In this document: in pieces, positions 8,032 through 16,071 of the stretch | How positions within the stretch are numbered: position 1 is the stretch's first letter | Layout: each line of letters starts with the position of its first letter | DNA from: Natronincola sp. | GTDB lineage: Bacteria > Bacillota > Limnochordia > Darwinibacteriales > Darwinibacteriaceae | Direction of reading: 5' to 3' | Length of the DNA: 35,725 nt | NCBI GenBank assembly: GCA_012838515.1 | Contig: DUPA01000264.1 | Location: forward strand, 1-35,725 | Made by a program: the position numbers and the translations under genes | The notes under the pieces: generated by a model | Databases searched by the model: none | What the model saw: the letters and a program-made list of their open reading frames with translations, nothing else | Told to the model about the DNA's origin: nothing

Positions 8032-8487
8032 TTGCTCCGGTGGATGATCGTTATAGTCTATATTGCTTCAATGTTTTTATTCGCGGGCCAAGAAACATCT
8101 AGTGCAAATTTCACCAATAAATTCTTAGCGAAATTGTTGCCGCAATTAAGTCGTGCAGAGTTAAAGTCCTTTGTTCTAATATTACGCAAAGTTGGGCATG
8201 TTTTGGCATATGGAGTTTTAATGTACTTGATGTATAACGCGTGCCATAAGACGAAAAGTACACGACGAATTGCCTTACCATTAGCGGCTGTGGTAACTTT
8301 CTTGGTGGCAATGGCAGATGAAATGTATCAAATGCGACTTGTACATCGAACCGGGGCTTGGAAAGACGTGGCAATTGATAGTGGTGGGATTGTATTTGTT
8401 AGTCTTGTAATCTGGTTGCGGGAAACGATTAGAAAAAAGAAAACCTCCAAGCCGTTGGAGAAGGCTGGAGATGAGGATGTAAACTAA
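8032..8487 (+). CDS. VanZ-like membrane protein
   Basis: 151 residues from TTG 8032 with AAGGAAAGGGG about 10 bases upstream; ATG 8044 is an alternative. Four hydrophobic segments are visible (about 3-17, 58-69, 82-95, 117-131). The conserved VanZ signatures are present: RKVGHVLAYGVLMYL (second segment), then ADEMYQ, and W-KDVAIDSGG before the last helix. VanZ-family proteins are small polytopic membrane proteins; some are linked to glycopeptide tolerance, but most have unknown function. It is the last gene before a strong hairpin. Confidence 0.8.
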   Translation: MLRWMIVIVYIASMFLFAGQETSSANFTNKFLAKLLPQLSRAELKSFVLILRKVGHVLAYGVLMYLMYNACHKTKSTRRIALPLAAVVTFLVAMADEMYQMRLVHRTGAWKDVAIDSGGIVFVSLVIWLRETIRKKKTSKPLEKAGDEDVN

Positions 8488-8520
8488 AGCCTCTATCTAT
8501 CACTCTAGATAGGGGCTTTT
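8488..8520 (+). terminator. Terminator after the VanZ-like gene, probably bidirectional
   Basis: AGCCTCTATCTA (8488-8499) pairs with TAGATAGGGGCT (8506-8517) with one wobble, loop TCACTC, followed by TTTTCTATATT on the plus strand. On the minus strand the same hairpin is followed by TTAGTTT, so it can also end the convergent small gene. Confidence 0.8.
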
Positions 8521-8694
8521 CTATATTGATTTTTTTAGTAAAGCGTTTCTTTCGGCTTCAGACACTTGGGTGGACCGCTCAAGTTCTTCATCTGGGCTTT
8601 TAATACCGGCTGCTTTTCGCAACAAGCTATTTTCCAGTTTTAAGAGTTCAATTTCTTCGAGTAAGGCTTGAATTTTTTCTTCAGACTTATTCAC
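8521..8694 (-). CDS. Small coiled-coil protein
   Basis: 57 residues from a GTG at 8694, chosen because GGGAG lies 8 bases upstream; the ATG at 8709 has no ribosome site. Residues 3-27 form a regular heptad pattern with leucines and glutamates (EEKIQALLEEIELLKLENSLL), a short leucine zipper. The rest is charged (SPDEELER, SEAERNALLKK). A TATAAT with extended TG on the minus strand lies 70-80 bases upstream and the convergent terminator lies just downstream, giving it a possible unit of its own. It lies downstream of thiI. No family recognised; a role as a small dimeric adaptor is only a guess. Confidence 0.5.
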   Translation of the reverse strand: MNKSEEKIQALLEEIELLKLENSLLRKAAGIKSPDEELERSTQVSEAERNALLKKSI

Positions 8695-8766
8695 TAGAAA
8701 AACTCCCATCTGATTTTTTTTATTTTCTTCGGCAAATTTCGTCGTTTCCCTGCAAAAACTAGAAAA

Positions 8767-8776
8767 ATTATACCAT
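8767..8776 (-). promoter_or_regulatory. Extended -10 promoter candidate for the coiled-coil gene
   Basis: On the minus strand TGGTATAAT (TATAAT at 8772-8767) matches an extended -10 element. The -35 region is AT-rich without a good hexamer. It lies in the gap between thiI and the small gene. Confidence 0.35.
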
Positions 8777-8779
8777 ATT

Positions 8780-9943
8780 TTAAGAATTTAAATATAGAAG
8801 TTCTGTTTTTGCAAGGGCTTCCTCAACCAAATCATCAACGCGGAGTTCCTCTTCGGCCCTCAATACTTGTTCAATACTCGGCCTGGTGGCGGGGTTTTGC
8901 GGTACAAAAACAGTACAGCAATCTTCATATGGTAAAATTGAAGTTTCGTACGTTTCCATTTTAACGGCCAAGTCAATTATTTCTTGCTTATCTAAACCAA
9001 TTAGGGGGCGATAAACGGGCATGCTTGTCACGGCATTAATTGTGTGGATACTTTCCATGGTTTGACTAGCTACCTGGCCCAAACTATCGCCTGTTATCAG
9101 AGCAAAAGCATTTTCTCGTTCAGCTAATTTAGCGGCAATTCTTAACATAAAACGCCGCATAAGAGTAATATTTAAACTTGGAAAAGAACCCTTTTGTAGT
9201 TCTTTTTGAATTTCAGTAAAATAAACAACCCACAACTTCATTTTGCCTCCGGCGTTATAATGGCTGAGTCGTTTTCCTAGTTCAACGACCTTTTCCTTAG
9301 AACGTTCGGAAGTGAAGGGGTAGGAATGAAAATGAACACCCTCTATATCTACGCCTCTTTTCATAGATAAAAAGCCTGCCACCGGACTATCAATACCCCC
9401 GGAAAGCAGCAATAAACCTTTACCGGATGAGCCGGCGGGTAGACCGCCTTGACAAGGGATGACTTTGGAATATAGGAATGCCCCCTCTTGGCGAATCTCC
9501 ACATTTAGAACGAGCTCCGGTCGATGAACATCAACGGTCAAATTGGGGATGTTTCTCAATAGGTGCCCGCCTAATGCACTGCTTACCTCTGGAGATTTTA
9601 GGGGAAAACTTTTATTGGGGCGCCTGGTCTCAACTTTAAAGGTTTTACCCTCCGCTTCTTCCATTGCCTTGAAGGCACCGGCCTTTATATTTTCAATATC
9701 CAGTTCGGTTTTTAAAACCGGTGAAACTGAAACTATTCCAAAAACAGTTTGCAATCGTTCTGCTAATTCTCCCCAATTATCTTTGGTTTCTAAATAGATT
9801 CGACCAAAGGTCTTCGTTATGGCTCCGTGATCTATATCCCTTAGGGCAACACGGATATTTGTTAGTAATTTATCTTCAAAAACTCTTCTATTACGACCTT
9901 TAAGGCTTAGTTCTCCGTAACGAATGAGTAGTAAGGGGTACAT
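8780..9943 (-). CDS. thiI: tRNA 4-thiouridine synthase ThiI
   Basis: 387 residues, ATG 9943 with GAGGAG 8 bases upstream. The N-terminal ferredoxin-like and THUMP regions (about 1-165) include RYGELSLKGRNR and VFGIVSVSPV. The PP-loop SGGIDS is at 181-186, and the later motif LPYEDCCTVFVP is typical of the family. ThiI adenylates U8 of tRNA and transfers sulfur to give 4-thiouridine; in some bacteria it also serves thiamine thiazole synthesis. The E. coli C-terminal rhodanese domain is missing, as in B. subtilis, where a dedicated cysteine desulfurase (NifZ) supplies sulfur. The gene follows just such a desulfurase after 12 bases, so the two probably work as a pair. Confidence 0.95.
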   Translation of the reverse strand: MYPLLLIRYGELSLKGRNRRVFEDKLLTNIRVALRDIDHGAITKTFGRIYLETKDNWGELAERLQTVFGIVSVSPVLKTELDIENIKAGAFKAMEEAEGKTFKVETRRPNKSFPLKSPEVSSALGGHLLRNIPNLTVDVHRPELVLNVEIRQEGAFLYSKVIPCQGGLPAGSSGKGLLLLSGGIDSPVAGFLSMKRGVDIEGVHFHSYPFTSERSKEKVVELGKRLSHYNAGGKMKLWVVYFTEIQKELQKGSFPSLNITLMRRFMLRIAAKLAERENAFALITGDSLGQVASQTMESIHTINAVTSMPVYRPLIGLDKQEIIDLAVKMETYETSILPYEDCCTVFVPQNPATRPSIEQVLRAEEELRVDDLVEEALAKTELLYLNS

Positions 9944-9955
9944 GGAAACATCTCC

Positions 9956-11125
9956 TCACATATAAATATTACGAATTTCTTCAACTGTTTCTCTTAGACT
10001 ATAAACCACCTTATCAATTTGGGCAAGCGTTATTTGCGGCGAAAGGCTAATTCGGATTGACGATAATAGCTCATCTTCATGTAGGTTAATGGCTCTAAGA
10101 ACATGTGATGTTTCCTTGCTCCGTGATGAACATGCGGCCCCCATAGAGCAGTAGATATGTCGTTGCTCTAAAAAGTGAATCAGTACTTCCCCCCGCACTC
10201 CTTTAAAACTAACATTTAAAATATGTGGGGCTCCATCTATTGGGCTGTTCACCCTTGATTGAGGAATTGAATCTACACCTTCTAAAAGGCGGTCGCGCAA
10301 GTTAGTCAAACTTTGATTGTTTTTATCTAGGTTTTCTACTGCAATCTGTGTAGCCTTAGTAAGCCCAACTATACCCGGGATATTTTCGGTCCCCGGACGC
10401 AGCCCATTTTCTTGGTTACCTCCAAACAAGATTGGTCTTATCTGGGCTTCTTGATTTGCGTATAGTAACCCAACGCCTTTAGGTCCGAAGATCTTGTGTG
10501 CGCTAAAGGTCATTAGGTTAGCCTTTAACTCAGGAATGTTAACCTTGATCTTTCCGAGGGCTTGGATGGCATCAACATGGAAAACAATATTATGATTGCG
10601 CTTTTTATTTTCCCCCTCAAGAATTGTACCTATTTCGGCTATGGGTGCGATTGTACCTAACTCATTATTTACCATCATTACGCTAACTAGCTTTGTGTTC
10701 GGACGCAGGTTTTCTTTAACCTCAAGGGCATTTATTCTACCAAAACTATCAACGTTAAGATAGGTGACTTCCCACCCAGACTCTTCTAGATGCTTAATAA
10801 CATTAAGAACAGAAGGATGTTCCATGGGAGTGGTGATTATGTGTCCGGGGTTACGTAAAAAGAAAGGTATATTTGCCACTCCAAACAGTGCTAAGTTGTT
10901 GGCTTCCGTACCGCTAGCCGTAAAGTATAGATCCGAAACTTTAGCATCTAAAAGTTTACTCAATTGAGAGCGACACGAAGAGATGGTTCTTTCGGCGTCA
11001 ATCCCAAGCAAATGTGGTGAAGAAGGGTTACCAAATTGCCGAGACCAATATGGCTCCATTGCTTGTATGACTTTCTGATCTAGTGGAGTTGTTGCACTAT
11101 TATCTAAATATATATCTTCGGTCAT
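9956..11125 (-). CDS. Cysteine desulfurase (NifS/IscS class, NifZ-like partner of ThiI)
   Basis: 389 residues from ATG 11125. AAGGAG is 7 bases upstream of this ATG and would be only 1 base from the TTG at 11131, so I reject the longer start. Motifs include YLDNSATTP at the N-terminus, SGTEANNLAL (71-80), the PLP lysine in SAHKIFGPKG (K211) and the catalytic cysteine in GAACSSRS (C332). It removes sulfur from cysteine as an enzyme-bound persulfide. Position next to a rhodanese-less thiI matches B. subtilis nifZ-thiI, where the desulfurase is dedicated to tRNA thiolation. Assignment to a NifZ role is from context; general IscS activity cannot be excluded. Confidence 0.93.
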   Translation of the reverse strand: MTEDIYLDNSATTPLDQKVIQAMEPYWSRQFGNPSSPHLLGIDAERTISSCRSQLSKLLDAKVSDLYFTASGTEANNLALFGVANIPFFLRNPGHIITTPMEHPSVLNVIKHLEESGWEVTYLNVDSFGRINALEVKENLRPNTKLVSVMMVNNELGTIAPIAEIGTILEGENKKRNHNIVFHVDAIQALGKIKVNIPELKANLMTFSAHKIFGPKGVGLLYANQEAQIRPILFGGNQENGLRPGTENIPGIVGLTKATQIAVENLDKNNQSLTNLRDRLLEGVDSIPQSRVNSPIDGAPHILNVSFKGVRGEVLIHFLEQRHIYCSMGAACSSRSKETSHVLRAINLHEDELLSSIRISLSPQITLAQIDKVVYSLRETVEEIRNIYM

Positions 11126-11253
11126 ATTCAAACTCCTTATGTTCTCTGAAAAAGGTTATACTTTGTAATTTTAAAAGAAGGGTTGCATTTAAATTCTAGT
11201 TTTCACCTTGTTTTCCTCTTTCTAATATCTTAAGATTGGGGTAGGTGAGGAAA

Positions 11254-12405
11254 ATGCGTGGATGGTATTGGTATCTTGGTTTTAAGCAACTAAAACATCA
11301 CATAAAGCAAACTATGATTGGAGTAGGGGGCATAGCTGCTTCAGTTGTGGCGTTAATGGTGATCCTTTCTTTCAGCCAGGGTATTGAGGAATTTATTGTG
11401 GAGCGCATTTTACTCCTAACGCCTCACCTATCGGTGGAGGCGGGCTATAATGATTTTATCTTAGAAGATTGGCAAAATTCTTTAGAAGAGTTTCCCGGCG
11501 TCTACGGAAGTTCTCCTTATCTTCTGTTCCCCGGAGTCGTGCAAAGGGGATTAGTCAACGAATCAGTCGCTTTTAAAGCGGTTGACTGGGATTTAGAAGA
11601 TCAACTTTTTGATTTACAAACCCTCTTAGACGAGGGTGAATGGTCAAAAATAAGAAGGGGCAATGGTCTTGTTATAGGCGGTGAATTGGCTCTTAGACTC
11701 GGTGCTGACTTAGATGACAATATTACGGTTATTACTGCCTATGGAGCACGTAATTTAGAACTAATGGGTATATTTTATACCGGATACTATCCTTTAGATA
11801 GCGGTTTAGCTTTAGTTTCTTTAGGAGAAGGAAAGGATTTATTAGAAACAGATGGAGTAAGCGGTTATGGTCTGAAAATTAGAAATTTATCCCATGTAGA
11901 TCAGTATATCCTTCCCCTACAGGACTTAACCGGTTTATGGATACGTCCTTGGTATGACAAAGAGCAAAGTATGTTTATTACAATGTCAATTCAAAAAGTT
12001 GTACTTGTATGGATTACTGTATTTTCCCTTTTAATAGGTGCCCTTGGCATAATGAACATCTTCCTCCTAAGAAGCTGGCAACAAAGTCGTAGTGTAGGGG
12101 TTTTACGAACCCTTGGTGCCACGCCGAAGCAAATTGGGGCACTACTACGAACGCAGGGAGTTTATTGCGGGATTATGGGAGGCACTATAGGTATTATATT
12201 AGCACGTCTAGTTGTATTTATCCTTGGTAGGATAGATATTCGCCTTCCGCAGGTTTTTTATCTTGAAAGACTACCCATAAGCTGGGCACAAGGCGACCTT
12301 TGGTGGGTTGTTTTATTAGCCTTAATTACAGGGTTAGGAGCGGTTGTGTGGCCGGCCTTGCGTATGACTAGGATTGACGTGGGGGAGGTCTTAAGAAATG
12401 ATTAG
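11254..12405 (+). CDS. LolC/E-like ABC transporter permease
   Basis: 383 residues from ATG 11254 (GGTGA at 11244-11248 in front); a GTG at 11245 would add three residues. One transmembrane segment near the N-terminus (about 21-44) is followed by a large extracytoplasmic domain and three C-terminal segments (about 250-275, 300-325, 345-370), the topology of the MacB/FtsX/LolCE superfamily. LLLTPHLSVEAG after the first helix resembles the TPHxxV motif common in LolC/LolE. The C-terminal half contains RSVGVLRTLGATPKQI, typical of the FtsX-like domain. Only one permease gene is present, so it would act as a homodimer (LolF-like). Lol transporters extract lipoproteins from the inner membrane; other MacB-like exporters move peptides or drugs, so the substrate is inferred from context. 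Confidence 0.8.
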   Translation: MRGWYWYLGFKQLKHHIKQTMIGVGGIAASVVALMVILSFSQGIEEFIVERILLLTPHLSVEAGYNDFILEDWQNSLEEFPGVYGSSPYLLFPGVVQRGLVNESVAFKAVDWDLEDQLFDLQTLLDEGEWSKIRRGNGLVIGGELALRLGADLDDNITVITAYGARNLELMGIFYTGYYPLDSGLALVSLGEGKDLLETDGVSGYGLKIRNLSHVDQYILPLQDLTGLWIRPWYDKEQSMFITMSIQKVVLVWITVFSLLIGALGIMNIFLLRSWQQSRSVGVLRTLGATPKQIGALLRTQGVYCGIMGGTIGIILARLVVFILGRIDIRLPQVFYLERLPISWAQGDLWWVVLLALITGLGAVVWPALRMTRIDVGEVLRND

Positions 12406-13066
12406 CCTTTTAGAGTTTAGGAATGTATGTAAAGGATATCCAAAATTATCTGTACCCGTTATAGATGGAGTTAGCTTTAAAATAGAGCAAGGTGAACGGA
12501 TTGTTGTTCTAGGTGCATCCGGATCGGGAAAGACAACACTGTTGCAATTAATGGGACTTTTATTACGTCCCGATTCCGGAAATGTTCTGATTGAAGGCGA
12601 GGATGTTCAAGATTGGTCGGAGTCAAAGAGATCCCGCTGGCGTAATCAAAACTTGGGTTATGTATTCCAAGATTTTGGGCTAATCCCCGAACTAAATCTT
12701 GTGGACAATATAGAACTTCCTTTGCGAATTGCAGGTTTGAGAACTTCAGGTTTGGATGGAATGAAGTTTTTATCAGAAGTGGATTTGTGCGGTAGGGAAA
12801 AAGCATTTCCTGCCGAAATTAGTGGGGGAGAAAGTCAAAGAGTGGCAATTGCGAGAGCATTAGTTGGTCACCCCAAATTGATCTTAGCCGATGAGCCCAC
12901 GGGCAATTTACAAGGTCAACAAGGTAAGCAGATTGCCGAACTTTTTAAGAGATTACAAGTAAAACTCGGTTTTACTTTAATAGTCGCAACACATAACGAA
13001 GATTTAATTGAATTATTAGATGCGAAAACATGGATTTTGTCCGGTAGACTAACAAAATCTACATAG
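12398..13066 (+). CDS. ABC transporter ATPase, LolD/MacB-like
   Basis: 222 residues, overlapping the permease end by eight bases; GGGGGAGGT at 12381-12389 serves as ribosome site. Walker A GASGSGKTT (39-47), Q-loop VFQDFGLIPELN, signature ISGGESQRVAIARAL, Walker B LILADEPTGNL and the His switch ATHNED are all intact. The LIPELNLVDNIELPL segment and overall size match the LolD/FtsE/MacB subfamily of ATPases that pair with FtsX-like permeases. It would power the upstream permease. Confidence 0.93.
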   Translation: MISLLEFRNVCKGYPKLSVPVIDGVSFKIEQGERIVVLGASGSGKTTLLQLMGLLLRPDSGNVLIEGEDVQDWSESKRSRWRNQNLGYVFQDFGLIPELNLVDNIELPLRIAGLRTSGLDGMKFLSEVDLCGREKAFPAEISGGESQRVAIARALVGHPKLILADEPTGNLQGQQGKQIAELFKRLQVKLGFTLIVATHNEDLIELLDAKTWILSGRLTKST

Positions 13067-13084
13067 GAAGCGGAGGCTAATTTA

Positions 13085-13795
13085 ATGAAAAGAAAACTAA
13101 CTTTTTTACTACTTATTGCTATCCTTTTGACCGGATGCTTCGGACGGGAAAGGGTTATGGTCAAACCAAGGGTTGATATGGGAGCCAAAGTTGCCGTGAT
13201 CTATTTTTACAACTTTACTGACGAACCCATGATTACGAAAGATGTTGAAGATGCTTTAGTACTGGGACTATCCGACTACTATCAGGTCGTTAAACCCATC
13301 GACGCGGAAAGGGCCTTAATCGATCTAGGTTTACGACGCGGAGAAGAACCCACGGCTAAAGAAATTGTTCGGTTAGGGAAAAAACTAAATGTGGATTCTA
13401 TAGTATATGGCGAAGTAACCGGATATTTTGAACCCATTACCACCTTACCTGTATCAGTTATTGAAACACGGGTAAATGACGATGGGGAAAATGAGTATAA
13501 GTGGCAAGCGGGTCAAGTTACTCAAGTAATGATTAGTTTTTCCGGTAAAGTAATGGAAACAAAAGAGGGAAGGGTTGTATATCGTAATCGCGTTAAGGGT
13601 GAGAAAGAGTATACATCCACCACCACATTGCGACCTATCTGGTGGAAAGAGGGAAAGACTCCGGATGCCTGGGATATTCCGAGAACCCATAGAAAAGATA
13701 TTCCCGATGCCAGAAAGAAAGCGCTTAAGCAGGCAATTAATCAGTTTACAGCAGATCTCATGCCCACATATGTTTGGAAGAAAATCGAGGATTAA
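13085..13795 (+). CDS. CsgG/LpoB-like lipoprotein
   Basis: 236 residues, 18 bases after the ATPase gene. The signal peptide ends in the lipobox LLTGC (C18), so a lipid-anchored protein is expected. The mature part has VAVIYFYNFTDEP (about 38-50), then DVEDALVLGLSDYYQVV and AERALIDLGLRRGEEPT followed by VDSIVYGEVTGYF. This succession is characteristic of the CsgG/LpoB/DUF799 fold, whose members in diderm bacteria are outer-membrane-linked lipoproteins. The C-terminal part is rich in Trp and basic residues. Direct linkage with the Lol-like transporter makes it a plausible cargo. The exact family remains uncertain. Confidence 0.7.
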   Translation: MKRKLTFLLLIAILLTGCFGRERVMVKPRVDMGAKVAVIYFYNFTDEPMITKDVEDALVLGLSDYYQVVKPIDAERALIDLGLRRGEEPTAKEIVRLGKKLNVDSIVYGEVTGYFEPITTLPVSVIETRVNDDGENEYKWQAGQVTQVMISFSGKVMETKEGRVVYRNRVKGEKEYTSTTTLRPIWWKEGKTPDAWDIPRTHRKDIPDARKKALKQAINQFTADLMPTYVWKKIED

Positions 13796-13810
13796 TTGAA
13801 ACTGTGTTAT

Positions 13811-13844
13811 TTGACATAAATATGGTTCGATGGTAATATATAAT
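13811..13844 (+). promoter_or_regulatory. Sigma-A-type promoter of the S-box/metK unit
   Basis: A perfect TTGACA (13811-13816) is followed after 17 bases by TAATAT (13834-13839); an overlapping TATAAT occurs at 13839-13844. The start would fall just before the riboswitch. Confidence 0.6.
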
Positions 13845-13854
13845 GGTATTGATG

Positions 13855-13955
13855 CTCATCAAGAGTGGTGGAGGGACTGGCCCTATGAAGCCCGGCAACC
13901 AATAAAGTTTGGTGCTAAGTCCTGCAAAATCCTGGAGAGGGTTTTGATAGATGAG
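13855..13955 (+). ncRNA. SAM-I (S-box) riboswitch controlling metK
   Basis: The conserved S-box core is present: AGTGGTGGAGGGACTGGCCC, then GAAGCCCGGCAACC and GGTGCTAAGTCCTGC. Helix P1 is CTCATC (13855-13860) with GATGAG (13950-13955). GGAGAGG (13934-13940) is complementary to CCTCTCC (13977-13983), the left arm of the terminator just downstream, giving an antiterminator. When S-adenosylmethionine binds, P1 should form and release the terminator, switching metK off. An open frame runs back through this region but is not the gene start. Confidence 0.96.
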
Positions 13956-13976
13956 GAGTATTACTCGAAATCCGAT

Positions 13977-14004
13977 CCTCTCCCGCAAGGGAGAGGTTTT
14001 ATTT
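13977..14004 (+). terminator. Riboswitch-controlled terminator before metK
   Basis: CCTCTCCC (13977-13984) and GGGAGAGG (13989-13996) form a perfect 8-bp stem with loop GCAA, followed by TTTTATTT. The left arm is shared with the antiterminator. Confidence 0.92.
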
Positions 14005-14024
14005 ATGCAGAAAAGGTGGTTATT

Positions 14025-15209
14025 ATGGCAGGTAAAAAGTATTCATTTACATCCGAATCTGTAACAGAAGGGCATCCTGATAAGGTTTGCGATCAGATTT
14101 CCGATGCCATTGTTGATGCGATTTTAGAGAAAGATAAAAATGCCCGTATTGCATGCGAGACGGCCATCTCCACCGGATTAGTCTTGGTTTTAGGTGAAAT
14201 AACCACAGATTGCTATGTGGATATTCCCAAGATCGTGCGTGATGTGGTACGCGGTATTGGATATGATCGGGCAAAATACGGTTTTGATGCTGATACATGT
14301 GCTGTGCTTACAGCCATAGAGGAGCAGTCCCCGGATATTGCCCTCGGTGTAAATAAGGCTTTAGAAAAACGTGCAGGCGATGCGGATCTTGACTCACAGA
14401 TGGGTGCGGGAGATCAGGGCATTATGTTCGGTTATGCAACGGACGAGACACCTGAATATATGCCCATGCCCATTGCGCTAGCACATAAGTTGGCTAAGAG
14501 GTTGGCACAAGTTCGTAAGGATGGCACTATCCCTTACCTTAGACCCGACGGAAAAACTCAAGTATCCATAGCTTATGATCAAGACGATCGACCGATGAGT
14601 ATAGAAAATATCGTGGTTTCGGCCCAGCATCACCCCGATGTTGACCAACAGACCATATTTGATGACATATATAAACATGTGATATCTGCCGTTGCTCCTG
14701 AGCAGTTTGTGAAGGAAGATACTAAAGTATTGGTTAATCCCACCGGTAGGTTTGTGGTTGGCGGTCCTTTAGGTGATGCGGGGTTGACGGGAAGAAAAAT
14801 TATTGTAGATAGTTACGGTGGATTAGGTCGTCACGGAGGTGGGGCTTTCTCAGGTAAAGATCCATCTAAGGTTGATCGGTCTGCTTCTTATGCTGCGAGG
14901 TATGTGGCCAAGAACATAGTAGCTGCCGGGCTCGCGAGAAAAGTCGAGATTCAGGTGGCATATGCAATTGGTGTGGCTAACCCCGTTTCCCTTTATGTGG
15001 ATACCTTCGGAACAGCGGTTATCCCTGAAGAAGATATAGTACAGTTAATTCGGGAAAACTTCGATTTACGACCTGCCGCCATTATACGCGGACTCGATCT
15101 ATTAAATCCCATATATCGCCAAGTGGCCGCTTACGGACACTTCGGTCGCTTAGATCTGGACTTGCCTTGGGAGCGCTTAGATAAAGTTTCTGCACTTATA
15201 AAAGGATAG
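14025..15209 (+). CDS. metK: S-adenosylmethionine synthetase
   Basis: 394 residues, the usual size. I place the start at ATG 14025 (AAGGTGG at 14013-14019 in front, product [20 protein letters not shown]); the frame stays open further upstream, but that stretch is the riboswitch. Signature motifs [12 protein letters not shown] and [16 protein letters not shown] are intact, as are the N-terminal TEGHPDK and the later IIVDSYGG. MetK joins ATP and methionine into S-adenosylmethionine in the cytosol. Its product is the ligand of the riboswitch in its own leader and of the one in front of metN, giving feedback control of both synthesis and methionine uptake. Confidence 0.98.
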   Translation: MAGKKYSFTSESVTEGHPDKVCDQISDAIVDAILEKDKNARIACETAISTGLVLVLGEITTDCYVDIPKIVRDVVRGIGYDRAKYGFDADTCAVLTAIEEQSPDIALGVNKALEKRAGDADLDSQMGAGDQGIMFGYATDETPEYMPMPIALAHKLAKRLAQVRKDGTIPYLRPDGKTQVSIAYDQDDRPMSIENIVVSAQHHPDVDQQTIFDDIYKHVISAVAPEQFVKEDTKVLVNPTGRFVVGGPLGDAGLTGRKIIVDSYGGLGRHGGGAFSGKDPSKVDRSASYAARYVAKNIVAAGLARKVEIQVAYAIGVANPVSLYVDTFGTAVIPEEDIVQLIRENFDLRPAAIIRGLDLLNPIYRQVAAYGHFGRLDLDLPWERLDKVSALIKG

Positions 15210-15235
15210 GAAGCTTATATTGTATAAGAAAAAAT

Positions 15236-15260
15236 ACAGCCCCTCGTTAAGAGGGGCTGT
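15236..15260 (-). terminator. Shared terminator between converging metK and metNIQ
   Basis: ACAGCCCCTC (15236-15245) and GAGGGGCTGT (15251-15260) form a perfect 10-bp stem with loop GTTAA. On the minus strand it is followed by ATTTTTTCTT, a good U-tract, so it mainly ends the metNIQ transcript; for metK the tail TCGCTATTT is weaker. Confidence 0.85.
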
Positions 15261-15273
15261 TCGCTATTTGGTT

Positions 15274-16059
15274 TTAGAAAACCGGCACTACACCGCCGCC
15301 ATAGCTTTCTTCAATGAATGTTTTAACTTTTTCGCTACGCAATATTTCAGCTAACTTTAGTAAATCAGGATTGTCTACATCATCGCTTCGTACAGCTAAA
15401 ATGTTAACGTACGGCGATTCTCCACCTTCTTAAAAGATAGAATCTTTTATGGGATTAAAATCGGCTTGTAGTGCATAGTTTCCATTAATTACGGCCGCGT
15501 GAACATCCGGTAAAGTGCGGCTTAACTGCGCTGCTTCAAGTTCTACAAATTTAATATTCAGTTTATTTTCAATAATATCAAAAACAGACGGCTCGATTCC
15601 TGCTTTCGGATCTAGTTTGATTAAGCCCGCTTCTTGCAGAAGCAATAGTGCCCTAGTTCCATTGGAGGCATCATTGGGAATAGAGATTTGTGCTCTCTTA
15701 GGTAGATCGGCAAGGGAGGAAATCTTTTGACTGTAGACACCTAGAGGTTCTACGTGAATACCAGCTAATGATACTAAATCAGCACCCCTATCTTCGTTAA
15801 AGCCTTCCAAGTACGGAAGGTGTTGAAAAAAGTTTGCATCTAATTCATTATCCTGTAAAGCAAGATTTGGTGTAAGATAGTCAGTGAACTCAATAATTTG
15901 CAAAGTGATTCCTTCGGTTTTGAGGTCTTCCACAATAATTTCTAAGATCTCCGCGTGGGGAACCGGCGTTGCTCCGACTTTTATAACTTTAGCGGTTGCT
16001 ATACCTGCAGTTAATAAGGAAAAAACCAAGATAGAGATAACTAATAAATTTCTTTTCAT
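15274..16059 (-). pseudogene. metQ: Methionine-binding protein MetQ, interrupted by in-frame TAA
   Basis: The frame from ATG 16059 (AGGAGG in front) codes for a NlpA/MetQ-type substrate-binding protein: signal peptide to about residue 23, then KVGATPVPHAEIL, DYLTPN, DANFFQHLPYL, IPNDASNGTRALLLL. It stops at TAA (15432-15430) after 209 residues, but the same frame continues for 51 more codons with clear MetQ sequence (GGESPYVNILAVR, then the C-terminal helices) to TAA at 15276-15274. One base change explains it. The product is missing part of the C-lobe. Either the gene is recently damaged, the stop is read through, or it is a sequence error. The signal peptide has no lipobox Cys (LLTAGIATAK), unusual for a Gram-positive binding protein. 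It is the third gene of metNIQ. Confidence 0.88.
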
Positions 16060-16071
16060 TTCATAAACCTC

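Noticed and set aside
13830-14024. N-terminal extension of metK by 65 codons
   Set aside because: The extension is the S-box riboswitch and its terminator; the ATG at 14025 has a ribosome site and yields the family N-terminus.
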